Assembly: GCF_019091455.1 (NCBI RefSeq)
Contig: NZ_JAGXJN010000055.1
Span: 1-34,857 of the forward strand
DNA: 34,857 nt
Direction: 5' to 3'
DNA from: Chitinophaga sp. GbtcB8
GTDB lineage: Bacteria > Bacteroidota > Bacteroidia > Chitinophagales > Chitinophagaceae
Below the pieces are notes generated by a model. It made no database searches. It saw only the letters and a list, made by a program, of their open reading frames with translations, and was not told the origin of the DNA. Positions 7,331 through 19,900 of this stretch are shown here, one piece after another. Made by a program: the position numbers and the translations under genes. The first letter of the stretch is position 1, and each line of letters opens with the position of its first letter.

Positions 7331-7528
7331 TTAACGGAGGCAAAGCAGCCGCTTTACCAGGTTCAGGTTAGCGTCACTAACCAGTGTGCTGCCGCGGAGG
7401 CTACGTTTTCTTTTGGTAGCTTTCTTAGTCAGCAGGTGACTTTTAAAAGCCTTGTACCTTTTGATCTGTCCGCTCCCGGTCACCTTAAACGTTTTCTTCG
7501 CACGGGAATGAGTCTTTACTTTAGGCAT
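7331..7528 (-). CDS. rpmI: 50S ribosomal protein L35
   Basis: The 65-residue, Lys/Arg-rich protein is ribosomal protein L35 (MPKVKTHSRAKKTFKVTGSG). The open frame extends eight codons upstream, but the ATG at 7528 gives the invariant MPKxKTHS N-terminus. rplT follows after 38 bp. Immediately upstream is its own promoter (7550-7557) rather than infC, the usual neighbour, which lies about 26 kb away on the same strand. Confidence 0.97.
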   Translation of the reverse strand: MPKVKTHSRAKKTFKVTGSGQIKRYKAFKSHLLTKKATKRKRSLRGSTLVSDANLNLVKRLLCLR

Positions 7529-7549
7529 CTTAAATACGAATTTGGTCTG

Positions 7550-7557
7550 CAAAGGTA
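7550..7557 (-). promoter_or_regulatory. Promoter -7 element of rpmI-rplT
   Basis: The minus strand has TACCTTTG followed by C, the classic Bacteroidota -7 element. A TGTG, one mismatch from TTTG, lies 20 nt upstream. The predicted start is near 7543, giving a leader of only about 15 nt before the rpmI ATG. Confidence 0.7.
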
Positions 7558-7596
7558 GGGAAATAAATTAAACATAACACAGTCACTTCAAATATT

Positions 7597-7634
7597 TTAT
7601 CCACTTCCAGATTCCCCACTTGTCATGTGGATAA
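7597..7634. promoter_or_regulatory. Pair of inverted DnaA-box-like sites
   Basis: TGTGGATAA (7626-7634) is an exact complement of the consensus DnaA box TTATCCACA, and TTATCCACT (7597-7605) differs from it by one base. The two face each other across 20 nt. They lie between the rpmI promoter and an AT-rich stretch. With only two sites this is suggestive of DnaA binding, not proof of an origin. Confidence 0.4.
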
Positions 7635-7841
7635 CTTTTTAACACTTTTTTACAATTTTTTAGGCTTCGGTAAACAATTGACTATCAAATCCGCCTTCTG
7701 CCTTTTTATGTACTAACACGTTTGTGTAGATGCCGTTTTGACATATACACATTTTTTATTTTGTATATTATTACTAATTTTAATTTTAAAATAGTCTCAT
7801 ATTTTAGCCGTATCATATATTATTAACCGAACGATTAAGCG

Positions 7842-7949
7842 ATGCCTATGAAACCAGTTTACACAACTCAAAAGGCCGGCCAGGCAAGGGGGCAAGTACT
7901 TTTTTTGGTTGCAAAACCCTGTAAATCAACATCATTTTGGCAGGTATGA
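7842..7949 (+). CDS. Possible leader peptide upstream of the giant gene
   Basis: A 35-codon ORF starts MPMKPVYTTQKAGQARG and ends in TGA overlapping an ATG at 7946 (ATGA). That ATG is in frame with the giant gene, 17 codons before its preferred start at 7997. The stop-start overlap would allow translational coupling if the giant gene starts at 7946. There is no recognisable domain and no evidence of expression, so it may be chance. Confidence 0.2.
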   Translation: MPMKPVYTTQKAGQARGQVLFLVAKPCKSTSFWQV

Positions 7950-7996
7950 AACCTCCTCAAAATGATACTTTTTTCACTCAATTGGATTACAGAAAA

Positions 7997-10900
7997 ATGA
8001 AAAAGCTACTAGCTCTCCTATATTTACTGATTGCCTTTACGACAGGTACTGCCGTTGCGCAGACCATGAACGCGCCGGCTACTGTTTGTATTTCACCCGA
8101 CGCCACCAATAAACGGTGGGCCTCCATGAGCCTTAGCATTGGTGACATGCAGGGCACCAACTGGAGTATTTCCGTTGGGGGTGTTCCCTCCGTTGCCGGG
8201 GTGGATTATAATGTATTATATGGCGTAGTAGGCTCCTATTCGACCGGTGGTGCCCCTAACTCAGTTGGCAACCGCTCTATTACCGTTGAATTTTTGAAAC
8301 CTGCCACTTATAGGATAAGGGCAGTTATCACAAATGCAAACGGTACTACCTCCACGGTTAATAAAAATGTGGTAGCAGCCAGCTGCCCTATGACCATTTG
8401 TAAAGGCCAGAACACTACGATGGCCGGTTTTACAGAGGACTTTGGACAAACCACTACCCGTATACCACTGGATCCTGCAAGAGGTACCATTGAATATATA
8501 TATCAGCCTACCGGTAACCTGAACGATGAATATTATACTATAGCCAATCAATTGCAGCAACGCCCTGAATGGGATGCTTCTATAGACCATACCGGCAATA
8601 CCAACGGCGCTATGCTGGTGGCTAACTCCGCTTATGATCCAAAACTATTCTATTCCCGCCGCGTAAACGGTTTATGTACCGGTGCAGTATATAATTTTAC
8701 CGCCTGGTTCCGTAACGCGGATGGTAAAGGAGTAATGGAAGGCGCCTGCGCCGGCGGTATGATCTATGCCGGCGTAACCTTTGAGATTGTGAATGCAACA
8801 ACCAATGCAGTACTGCAGACGTTTAATACATATGATGTATCTGCCCCGTTGCAGGCCAATCCTATTAATCGCGGCTGGCAGCAATATGGCGGTAGCTTTA
8901 AAACGCCGCCGGGTGTAAGTAGTGTTATTGTAAGGATCAGGAATAATAACCCTGGTGGTTGTGGTAACGATATTGCGATAGATGATATCGCATTCTCTTA
9001 TTGCGCTCCTTATATCTATTCCTTCTTTGACGGGCAAACAGACCAGCTGGGTGGCGAGTATACGATGTGTGCGGGTGCAGCTACCAACCTTACCTCTGTA
9101 TATGCCCCGGCAGATTATTTTACAAGTCCTCAATACTTCTGGCAATATAGTGATGACAACTTAACCTGGACCACCATTTCCGGCGACGGTGACGGCGTAA
9201 CCGGTTCCGCTACCGGCATATTACATTTTGCAGAAGATGCATTGCTGCTGCAGGGTAGCCCTACTGTGATCACGCAAAGATGGTTCCGTTTGATGATCTA
9301 CGAGGCTGGGAATACCAGCAGTTGTGCCCAGCCTTCGGTCCCGATAAAGGTAATATTGCTTCCCAACCCGAAAATATCGGTGGCGGGGGCGCAAATATGT
9401 ATAGGCGGCAGCGCCACGCTTACGGCGTGTTGCGGATATGATACCTATACCTGGGATGATCCCGCAGCTACGGAAAGTGATAATATAACTGTTGCGCCTA
9501 CTACCACCACTGTTTATACCGTTATAGGCAGAAAGGATTATGGCAGCGGGCGTACCTGTTACCGGCAGGCAGATGCCCCGGTAATTGTGGATGATATGCC
9601 GGTGCCCAACCTTACCATGACCACACCGGCCACTATCTGTTTGGGCCAGGCGGTAGATATAAGCATAGACCCGATCAATGCAGGATATGACATATTATGG
9701 ACACCAAACGGTGAAACCACTACTTCTATACATGATGTTCCCACTACACCGGGATCAATTGCATATGGCGTTACCATAACAAACGGTACTTGTTCGGTTA
9801 CTGATAGCAGAACCGTAACTGTGCGGGATCTGCCTGATGTAACTATCGGCTCTATTCCTGCCAGCTGCCGCACCAGTGGCTCCTTTACCATTCCGTACAC
9901 CGGGGCTACCAATAACCCCAGCCGTTACGATGTGGTAGCTGCCGGTGCAAACCCGATGCCGGGTTTCACCGCTGTTATGAACCAGGCTATGCCTGCCTCT
10001 CCCATCACGGTAACTTACCCGGTAGGTACTGCACCCGGCACTTATACCTTTAACCTGGTATTACATAATACTACGCTGAGCTGCGACCGTACCAAACCAT
10101 TCTCTGTTGTGGTACAGGCGCCTTCTACCCCACCCACAGGAATACTGGCCGACAAAACGCAATTGTGCGTAAGCGGAACAGTTACCTTAACCGTACAGGG
10201 TGGCGCGCTGGGAACAGGTGCTGTGTGGAGATGGTATGCAGGTGCTTGCGGCGGTGCTCTTTTAGGTACCGGCCCAAGCATTACTACAGGCACCATCTCA
10301 ACTACCACTACATTCTATGTACGTGCTGAAAGCGCCGGCGCTTGCGGCAGCTCTACCTGCGCCTCTGCTACCGTAACAGTATTAGCGCAGCCGGTAACTG
10401 CCGCAGCAGGTCCTGACCAGGAGCATTGCGAGGTGCCTACTTTCCTGATGGCTGCTAACCCGGCCACACCGGCTACCGCAACAGGTACCTGGAGCGTGAT
10501 CAGCGCTTCTGTGCCTGTAGCTAATATTGTTATAGCCAGTCCCACCAACCAGTCATCCAATGTAACAGTGCCCAATGGTGCTACTGCTACACTGGCCTGG
10601 ACCATCAGCAATGGTGTATGTCCGAGCACAAGTGACCAGGTAGTGCTAACCAACTATAGCAAGCCTACAGTAGCGAATGCAGGACCCAAACAGCGGTTGT
10701 GTAATGCAACCTCCTTTACCCTGGCAGCTAACACGGCAACCATAGGTACAGGTACATGGACCAAGGTATATGGTGCCGCTGGCACGATCACCAACCCTAA
10801 CAGCCCAACCACTACAGTTACCGGTTTAACACCCGGCGACTCTATTATATTACGCTGGACCATTGCTAATGGCCCCTGTACCCCCAGCACCAGTGATGTA

Positions 10901-13900
10901 ACGCTGGTAACCTATAAAACGCCTACGGTAGCAGTTGCTGGTCCTGATCAGAAGCTGTGTAACGTTACTTCTTTTACCCTGGCGGCTAACACACCGGCCG
11001 CAGGTGCAGGTTATGGTTACTGGACCACCATTTCTGGTGGTAAAGCCCCGGTTGGTCTTACTACCCCCAATACTACCATTACCGTAGTACCGGGTGATTC
11101 CATTGTACTGCGCTGGACCATTGCCAACGGCACTTGTCCGCCCAGCACCGATGATATAACATTGGTAAGCTATAAAACGCCTACCGTAGCAGCAGCTGGT
11201 CCTGATCAGAAGCTGTGTAATGTAACTTCCTTTACCCTGGCAGCTAACACACCGGCAGCAGGTGCAGGTTATGGTTACTGGACCACCATTTCTGGTGGTA
11301 AAGCCCCGGCTAACCTTACCAGCCCCACCTCTACCATTACGGTAGTACCAGGTGATTCCATTGTACTGCGCTGGACCATTGCTAACGGCACTTGTCCGCC
11401 CAGCACCGATGATATAACACTGGTAAGCTATAAAACGCCAACTGTAGCAGCCGCTGGTCCTGATCAGAAGCTGTGTAATGTTACATCCTTTACGCTGGCA
11501 GCTAACGCGCCAGCCGCAGGTGCAGGTTACGGTTACTGGACCACTATTTCTGGTGGTAAAGCCCCGGCTAACCTGACCAGTCCCACTTCTACCATTACCG
11601 TAGTACCGGGTGATTCCATCGTACTGCGCTGGACCATTGCAAATGGTACTTGTCCGCCCAGCACCGATGATATAACGCTGGTAAGCTATAAAACACCGAC
11701 TATAGCAGCCGCTGGCCCTGACCAGAAGCTGTGTAACGTAACCTCCTTTACGCTGGCAGCTAACGCGCCAGCCGCAGGTGCAGGTTATGGTTACTGGACC
11801 ACTATTTCTGGTGGTAAAGCTCCGGCTAACCTTACCAGCCCTACCTCTACCATTACGGTAGTACCGGGTGATTCCATTGTACTGCGATGGACCATTGCCA
11901 ACGGCACTTGTCCGCCCAGCACCGATGATATAACACTGGTAAGCTATAAAACACCAACTGTAGCAGCCGCTGGTCCTGACCAGAAACTGTGTAATGTAAC
12001 TTCCTTTACGCTGGCAGCTAACGCACCGGCCGCAGGTGCAGGTTATGGTTACTGGACCACCATTTCTGGTGGTAAAGCGCCGGCTAACCTGACCAGTCCC
12101 ACCTCTACCATTACGGTAGTACCGGGTGATTCCATTGTACTGCGCTGGACCATTGCAAATGGTACTTGTCCGCCCAGCACTGATGATATAACACTGGTAA
12201 GCTATAAAACACCGACTGTAGCAGCCGCGGGTCCTGACCAGAAGCTGTGTAATGTAACATCCTTTACCCTGGCGGCTAACACACCGGCCGCAGGTGCAGG
12301 TTATGGTTACTGGACCACTATTTCTGGTGGTAAAGCTCCGGCTAACCTTACCAGCCCCACCTCTACCATTACGGTAGTACCAGGTGATTCCATTGTACTG
12401 CGCTGGACCATTGCCAATGGTACTTGTCCGCCCAGCACCGATGATATAACACTGGTAAGCTATAAAACACCAACTGTAGCAGCCGCTGGTCCTGATCAGA
12501 AACTGTGTAACGTAACTTCCTTTACGCTGGCAGCTAACCCACCGGCCGCAGGTGCAGGTTATGGTTACTGGACCACCATTTCTGGTGGTAAAGCTCCGGC
12601 TAACCTGACCAGTCCCACCTCTACCATTACGGTAGTACCAGGTGATTCCATTGTACTGCGCTGGACCATTGCAAATGGTACTTGTCCGCCCAGCACCAAT
12701 GATGTAACATTAGTAAGCTATAAAACACCTACGGTTGCTGATGCCGGCCCGGATCAGAAGGATTGTAACGTAACGTCCTTTACCCTGGCGGCCAATACAC
12801 CGGCAGCAGGTGCAGGTTATGGTTACTGGACTACCATTTATGGTAGCAAAGCCCCGACAAACCTGACCAGCCCAACCTCTACCATTACGGTAGCACCGGG
12901 TGATTCTATTATACTGCGCTGGACCATTGCTAACGGTACTTGTCCGCCCAGCACCAGTGATGTAACGCTGGTAAGCTATAGAACGCCTACCACCGCAGCT
13001 GCTGGCCCTGATCAGAAGCTGTGTAACGTAACATCCTTTACCCTGGCAGCTAATACACCGGCAGCAGGTGCAGGTTACGGTTACTGGACCACTATTTACG
13101 GTGCTAAAGCCCCAACAAACCTGACGAGCCCCACTTCTACCATTGCGGTAGTACCGGGTGATTCTATTATACTGCGCTGGACTATTGCCAACGGTAACTG
13201 TCCGCCAAGCACCGATGACATAACGTTAGTAAGCTATAGAACGCCTACCGTAGCAGCAGCTGGTCCTGACCAGAAGGATTGTAACGTAACATCCTTTACC
13301 CTGGCGGCTAATACGCCAACCATCGGTTATGGTTACTGGAGCACTGTTTATGGTGGTAAAGCCCCGGCTAACCTGACCAGCCCCACCTCTACCATTACGG
13401 TAGCACCGGGTGATTCCATCGTACTGCGCTGGAACATTGCTAACGGTACCTGTCCGCCCAGCACCAGCGATGTAACATTAGTAAGCTATGAAACGCCTAC
13501 TGTTGCAGCAGCCGGTCCGGATCAGAAGGATTGTAACGTAACATCCTTTACCCTGGCCGCTAATACACCAACCATCGGTTATGGTTACTGGAGCACTGTT
13601 TATGGCGGTAAAGCCCCGGCTAATCTTACTGATCCCAATTCTACTATTACAGTAGCACCGGGTGATTCCATCATACTGCGCTGGAACATTGCCAACGGTA
13701 ACTGTCCGCCCAGCACTAATGATGTAACTTTAGTAAGCTATAAAACACCTACCGTAGCAGCTGCTGGCCCTGACCAGAAACAGTGTAATGTTACGTCCTT
13801 TACCCTGGCAGCCAACACACCGGCAGCAGGTGCAGGTCATGGTTACTGGACCACTATTTATGGCGGTAAAGCTCCCACCAACCTTACCAGCCCCACCTCT

Positions 13901-16900
13901 GCCATTACGGTAGTACCCGGCGATTCCATCATACTGCGCTGGACTATTGCCAACGGTAACTGTCCGCCCAGCACCAGTGATGTAACTTTAGTAAGCTATA
14001 TAACGCCTACCGTAGCAGCTGCCGGTCCTAACCAGAAGGATTGTAACGTAACATCCTTTACCCTGGCAGCTAATACACCAACCATCGGTTATGGTTACTG
14101 GACCACTGTTTATGGTGGTAAAGCCCCGGCTAACCTGACGGATCCGGCATCTACCATTACGGTAGCACCGGGTGATTCCATCATACTGCGCTGGAACATT
14201 GCTAACGGCAACTGTCCGCCCAGCACTAGTGATGTAACTTTAGTAAGCTATTTAATGCCCACTACCGCAGCTGCTGGTCCTGACCAGAAACTGTGTTATA
14301 CTACTTCCTTCACCATGGCGGCTAACACGCCTGCTGTAAACGCAGGTACCGGCAGATGGAGCGTTGTGTACGGAACGGCTAATATTGCTACTCCTACCAG
14401 CCCCGCCTCCAGTGTTACCATTGCCCAGGGTGATTCTGTGATACTGCGCTGGACCATCACCAATGGTAATTGTGCCATAAGCACTGACGATGTAACGCTG
14501 ATCAGCTACGAATCTGCAACCATTGCAGCAGCAGGCCCTGACCAGAAACTGTGTAACGTAACATCCTTTACCCTGGCAGCTAATACACCGGCCATTGGTA
14601 CTGGTGCGTGGAGCATTGTACATGGTACGCCGGTTATTGCTGATCTGCTGAGCCCCACTTCTACCGTAACGGTAGCTCCGGGCGATTCAGTAGTACTGCG
14701 CTGGACTATCAGCAACGGTGTGCTTTGCCCGTCTAACAGCGACGATGTAATACTGGTAAGCTATGAACAGCCTACAGTGGCTGCTGCAGGTGCAGATCAG
14801 AAATTGTGTAACGTAACCTCCTTTACCCTGGCTGCCAACACGCCAAGTGTAGGCACCGGCAAATGGAGCATCTTATATGGTACGCCGGTTATTGCCAGCC
14901 TTACTTCCGCTACCTCTACCGTAACGGTAGTACCGGGCGACTCTGTGGTACTGCGCTGGACCATCTCTAACGGTACCTGTCCGCCGAGCACCAGTGATGT
15001 AACACTGGTAAGCTATAAAACGCCTACCGTAGCAGCTGCTGGTCCTAACCAGAAACTGTGTAACGTAACCTCCTTTACCCTGGCTGCCAATACACCGGCC
15101 GCAGGTGCAGGTTACGGTTACTGGACCACTATTTATGGTGGTAAAGCTCCGGCTAACCTGACCAGTCCCACCTCTACCATCACGGTAGTACCGGGTGATT
15201 CTATTATACTGCGCTGGACTATTGCCAATGGCGTATGTCCGCCCAGCACCAGTGATGTAACATTAGTAAGTTATATAACGCCTACAGTTGCAGCTGCCGG
15301 CCCGGATCAGAAGGATTGTAACGTAACGTCCTTTACCCTGGCAGCTAACACACCGGCCGCAGGTGCAGGTTACGGTTACTGGACCACTATTTATGGTGGT
15401 AAAGCCCCGGCTAACCTTACCAGCCCCACCTCTGCCATCACGGTAGCACCAGGTGACTCTATTGTACTGCGTTGGACTATTGCCAACGGCACCTGTCCGC
15501 CAAGCACCGATGATATAATATTGGTGAGCTATAGAACACCTACCACCGCAGCAGCTGGTCCTAACCAGAAACTGTGTAACGTAACATCCTTTACCCTGGC
15601 GGCTAACACGCCGGCAGCAGGTGCAGGTTATGGTTACTGGACCACTATTTATGGTGGTAAAGCCCCGGCTAACCTGACCAGCCCCACTTCTACCATTGCG
15701 GTAGTACCGGGTGATTCTATTATACTTCGCTGGACTATTGCCAACGGTACCTGTCCGCCGAGCACCAGTGACGTAACGCTGGTAAGCTATAAAACGCCTA
15801 CCGTAGCAGCTGCTGGTCCTAACCAGAAACTGTGTAACGTAACCTCCTTTACCCTGGCGGCTAATACACCGGCCGCAGGTGCAGGTTATGGTTACTGGAC
15901 CACTATTTATGGTGGTAAAGCGCCGGCTAACCTGACCAGCCCCACTTCTACCATTGCGGTAGCACCGGGTGATTCTATTATCCTGCGCTGGACTATTGCC
16001 AACGGTAACTGTCCGCCGAGCACAAGCGATGTAACGCTGGTAAGCTACGCGCAGCCGACCATTGCCGCAGCAGGTGCTGATCAGAAATTGTGTAATGTAA
16101 CCTCCTTCACCCTGGCTGGTAACACACCAACAGTAGGTAAAGGTGTGTGGACTAAAATATATGGTAACCCGGTTATCGCAAATCCGAATAGCCCGACTTC
16201 TACCATAACGGTAGCTGCCGGTGACTCCGTGATACTGCGCTGGACCATTAGCAACGGTAACTGTCCGCCGAGCACTGATGATGTAACATTAGTAAGCTAC
16301 AAAACAGCCGCTCCTGCCCTTGCTGGCCCGGATCAGAAAATGTGTAACGTAACCTCCTTTACCCTGGCTGCCAACACACCAAGCGTGCCCACAGCTAAAG
16401 GCAGATGGAGCATAATATACGGTACACCGGTAATTGCTAACCTTACCAGCCCAACCACTACCATAACGGTAGTACCTGGCGACTCTGTAATACTGCGCTG
16501 GACCATTACCAACGGTACATGTCCTGCAACCAGTGATGATGTAGTATTAGTAAGCTACCGTCAGCCGACTATCGCGGCAGCAGGTGCAGATCAGAAACTG
16601 TGTAACGTAACATCCTTTACCCTGGCAGGCAACACGCCAACTGTGGGTACCGGCAGGTGGACGGTAATATATGGTACTGCTACCATCGCCGCCCCTACTA
16701 GCCCAACCTCTACGGTAACCGTGGCTGCAGGCGATTCTGTAATACTGCGCTGGACTATCAGCAACGGCGTATGTCCTGCTACCAGCGACGATGTAGTGCT
16801 GGTGAATTACAGAACACCGGCTATGGCCAATGCTGGTCCTGACCAGGATATGTGTAGCAATACCACCAGCTTTACCATGAGGGCCAATGCACCGGGTGTA

Positions 16901-19900
16901 ACCGGCGCGGTAGGCACCTGGACCATTGTAAGCGGTACTGCGACTATTGCAGACATTCATAATCCAACAACTACAGTAACGGTAGCTGTGGGTAACACGG
17001 TAACCCTGCGCTGGACCATCACCAACGGAACCTGTGCTATGAGCAATGATGATGTGGTGATCGCTAACCGCAACCTGATAACAAACAATACCATCAGCGC
17101 AGATCAAACAGTATGTTTAACAGAAATACCGGCCGCTTTAACCGGCACTACGCCTACCGGCGGTAATGGTACCTATACCTACCAATGGCAGAGCAGCACC
17201 ACAAGCGCAACCGCGGGTTTTGTGAGCATACCCGGCGCCACTGCCGCAACTTATGCACCGGGCCTGTTAACACAGGATACCTGGTACAGGAGAGTAGTAA
17301 CTTCCGGCTTCTGCGCCAGTGTAACCAGCAATGCAGTGAAGATAACGGTGATAAACAAACCGCCGGTTGTAACCTTTGTGCCTGGCCCGATGACGGTAGA
17401 TTGCAGAATGGGTATGGATTACACCACCCTGTTCGGTACACCGCAGTTCAGCCACACACCGTATACAAATATGCCGCTGACAGTCACCTTCACGGATGCA
17501 AATTCCGTAAATGGCTGTACGCAGACCTTTACCCGCACCTGGACAGCTACTGACCGTTGCGGTATGACAACCACTGCATCACAGACCATTACCGTGGTAG
17601 ACAGAACTGCACCAGTGTTCACCTCTCAGAAACCTGCCGACGTAACCGTAGAATGTGATAAGATCCCGGCAGCAGTGAACCTGAATGCAGTAGACGATTG
17701 TTTCGGTAACATGTCAGTAACACCGGTTGAAACCAGACAGGATATACCGGGTGCATGTGTGAATAACTACAAATTAATACGTACCTGGACCGCTGTGGAT
17801 GGCTGTAACAACCGCGTAACGCTGACACAGACCATTACCGTACAGGATAAAACACCGCCGGTGTTCACAGGCACAGCTCCGAGAGATACCATCGTGAACT
17901 GTAACGCTGTACCGCCTGCAGCACCATTAACAGCTATGGACAACTGTACGCCGGGTGTTATAACAGTAACGGCTACGGATGTACGTAAGAATATACCGGG
18001 CGCCAAGTGTACGGATAACTACCAGATAGTACGCACCTGGATCGCCAGGGACGAATGCGGCAACATGGCTACCCTGGTACAGAACATTACCGTACAGGAT
18101 ACTACCCGTCCGGTGTTCTCAATGCCGCAACCGGCAAATGTGACCGTAGATTGTGATAAAGTGCCTTCATGGCCGGCCATCACCGCAACAGATAACTGTA
18201 CTGCCAATGTACCGGTAATGACCAGCGAGCAGAAATTTGCAACGCAGCCTGCCTGCGCCGGCAACTACCGCCTGGTACGCACCTGGAAAGCAACAGATAA
18301 TTGTGGTAACACCGCTACCATGACGCAGACCATTACCGTACAGGATACCACCAGACCGGTGTTCACAGTAAGGCCTCCGGCTGATACTACCGTGAATTGT
18401 GATGCGGTACCAGCGCCGCCGAATAATGTGGTAGCAACTGATGCCTGCGGTACTGTGAAGCTGAGCCGCACACAGGTACGCGAAAACATACCAGGCGCCT
18501 GCGCAAGCAACTACCGCCTGATCCGCACCTGGATAGCAATAGACCAATGTGGTAACCAGGCTGTATGGCGCCAGGTGATCACCGTACAGGATACTACCCG
18601 CCCTGTAATTACCGCTCCGCCTGCGGATGTGGTACTGAACTGCGGCGATGCTATTCCTGCAGCACCTGTCTTAACCGCTACTGATAACTGTGATCCGGCC
18701 TTCCCGAAACAGGCTGCCATGACAGAAGATCCGTATGTGAAAGATGTGTGCTCCGGTTATACCATCATCAGAAGATGGAGAGTAGCTGACGCATGTGGTA
18801 ACCAGGCAACAGAAGTAATACAGCGCATTGTAGTAAATGCCTGTCCGAAACCGGTGCTGGACCCTGCCCTGCCGGTGAACTGTTCCGACAACCCGACCTT
18901 TACTATTAAAACGCTGAATAATGTGACTAACCCGACCTACATACTGGTAGGCGTGGTACCGGCCAACGCGGTACAGGTACCATGGTCACAGCAGAACGGC
19001 GCATTTAACCTGAATAATGCCACCCAGGCCAGCTTTATAGTAAGAGACGGCGTAACCGGTTGTATATCCGATACTGTGGTATATAACCTGCAATACAACA
19101 CCTCTCCCATGGTTAACCTGGGCCGTGATACAACTATATGCGGTGGCAACAGCCTGATACTGGATGCAGGTGCCGGCAACTTTGCCTACACCATCCGCTG
19201 GTCAACCGGCGAAACCACGCAGCGTATCAACATCACCAATGCCGGTAAATACTGGGTATCTGTAACCAACGGCATCTGTACCACTACAGATACCATACAG
19301 GTAACCGTAATACCCATGCCGCTGGTAGATATTCCGGATGCTTCCATATGCCGCGGCCAGAGCGTGAAGCTGGATGCCTTTGTAGATGGCGGCACTTACC
19401 TGTGGAGCAACGGCGCTACATCTTCCTCTATCCTGGTAAGCACACAGGAACAGTTCTGGGTGCAGGTAGTGAAGAGCGGTTGTATCACCATCGATACAGT
19501 GAATGTAACGGTGAATCCGCCGCCGGATATTACACTGAACCGCGATACTACGATCTGTCCGGACCAATCCGTAATGCTGACCGTAAACCTGAACAATGGC
19601 GGTAACATCCGCTGGGTAACCGGCGCCACCACCAACTCCATTGTGGTGAATGAGCCAGGCCAGTACTGGGTAACGGTAAGCAGGGATAACTGTATGATCA
19701 AAGACACGGTGAATGTACGCCTGCAGCCTTCCATTAAAGTAGAGCTGGGCCCGAACCAGGAAATTTGTCCGGGTAGCCAGATCACGATAGACGGTACTAC
19801 GCAGGACGCTATCTCCTACCTGTGGGATGACGGTGATCCGAACCCGGTGAAGAACCTCTTTGAAACCGGTAAATACCGCCTGGGTGTAATGGACAGGTTC

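Larger units (their letters stand above)
7553..7996. other. AT-rich divergent regulatory region between rpmI and the giant gene
   Basis: This gene-poor stretch separates rpmI (-) from the giant surface-protein gene (+). It holds the rpmI promoter, two DnaA-box-like sites (7597-7634), a strongly AT-rich run (about 7745-7830) and a possible leader ORF (7842-7949). No clear consensus promoter for the giant gene was found. TATTTTAG at about 7799-7806 is one mismatch from the -7 element but lacks a good partner. Confidence 0.5.

Noticed and set aside
7597..7830. Replication origin at the DnaA-box pair and AT-rich tract
   Set aside because: Only two boxes are present and there is no dnaA or other origin-linked gene in the window; kept only as a possible regulatory site.
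10388..17070. Regular repeat array of about 258 bp that could suggest CRISPR or satellite DNA
   Set aside because: All units are in one open frame, spacing is always a multiple of three, and there are no unique spacers; it is protein-coding.
14252..17107. Several minus-strand open frames opposite the giant gene
   Set aside because: They recur with the repeat units, are shadows of the + strand codons and have no recognisable domains.
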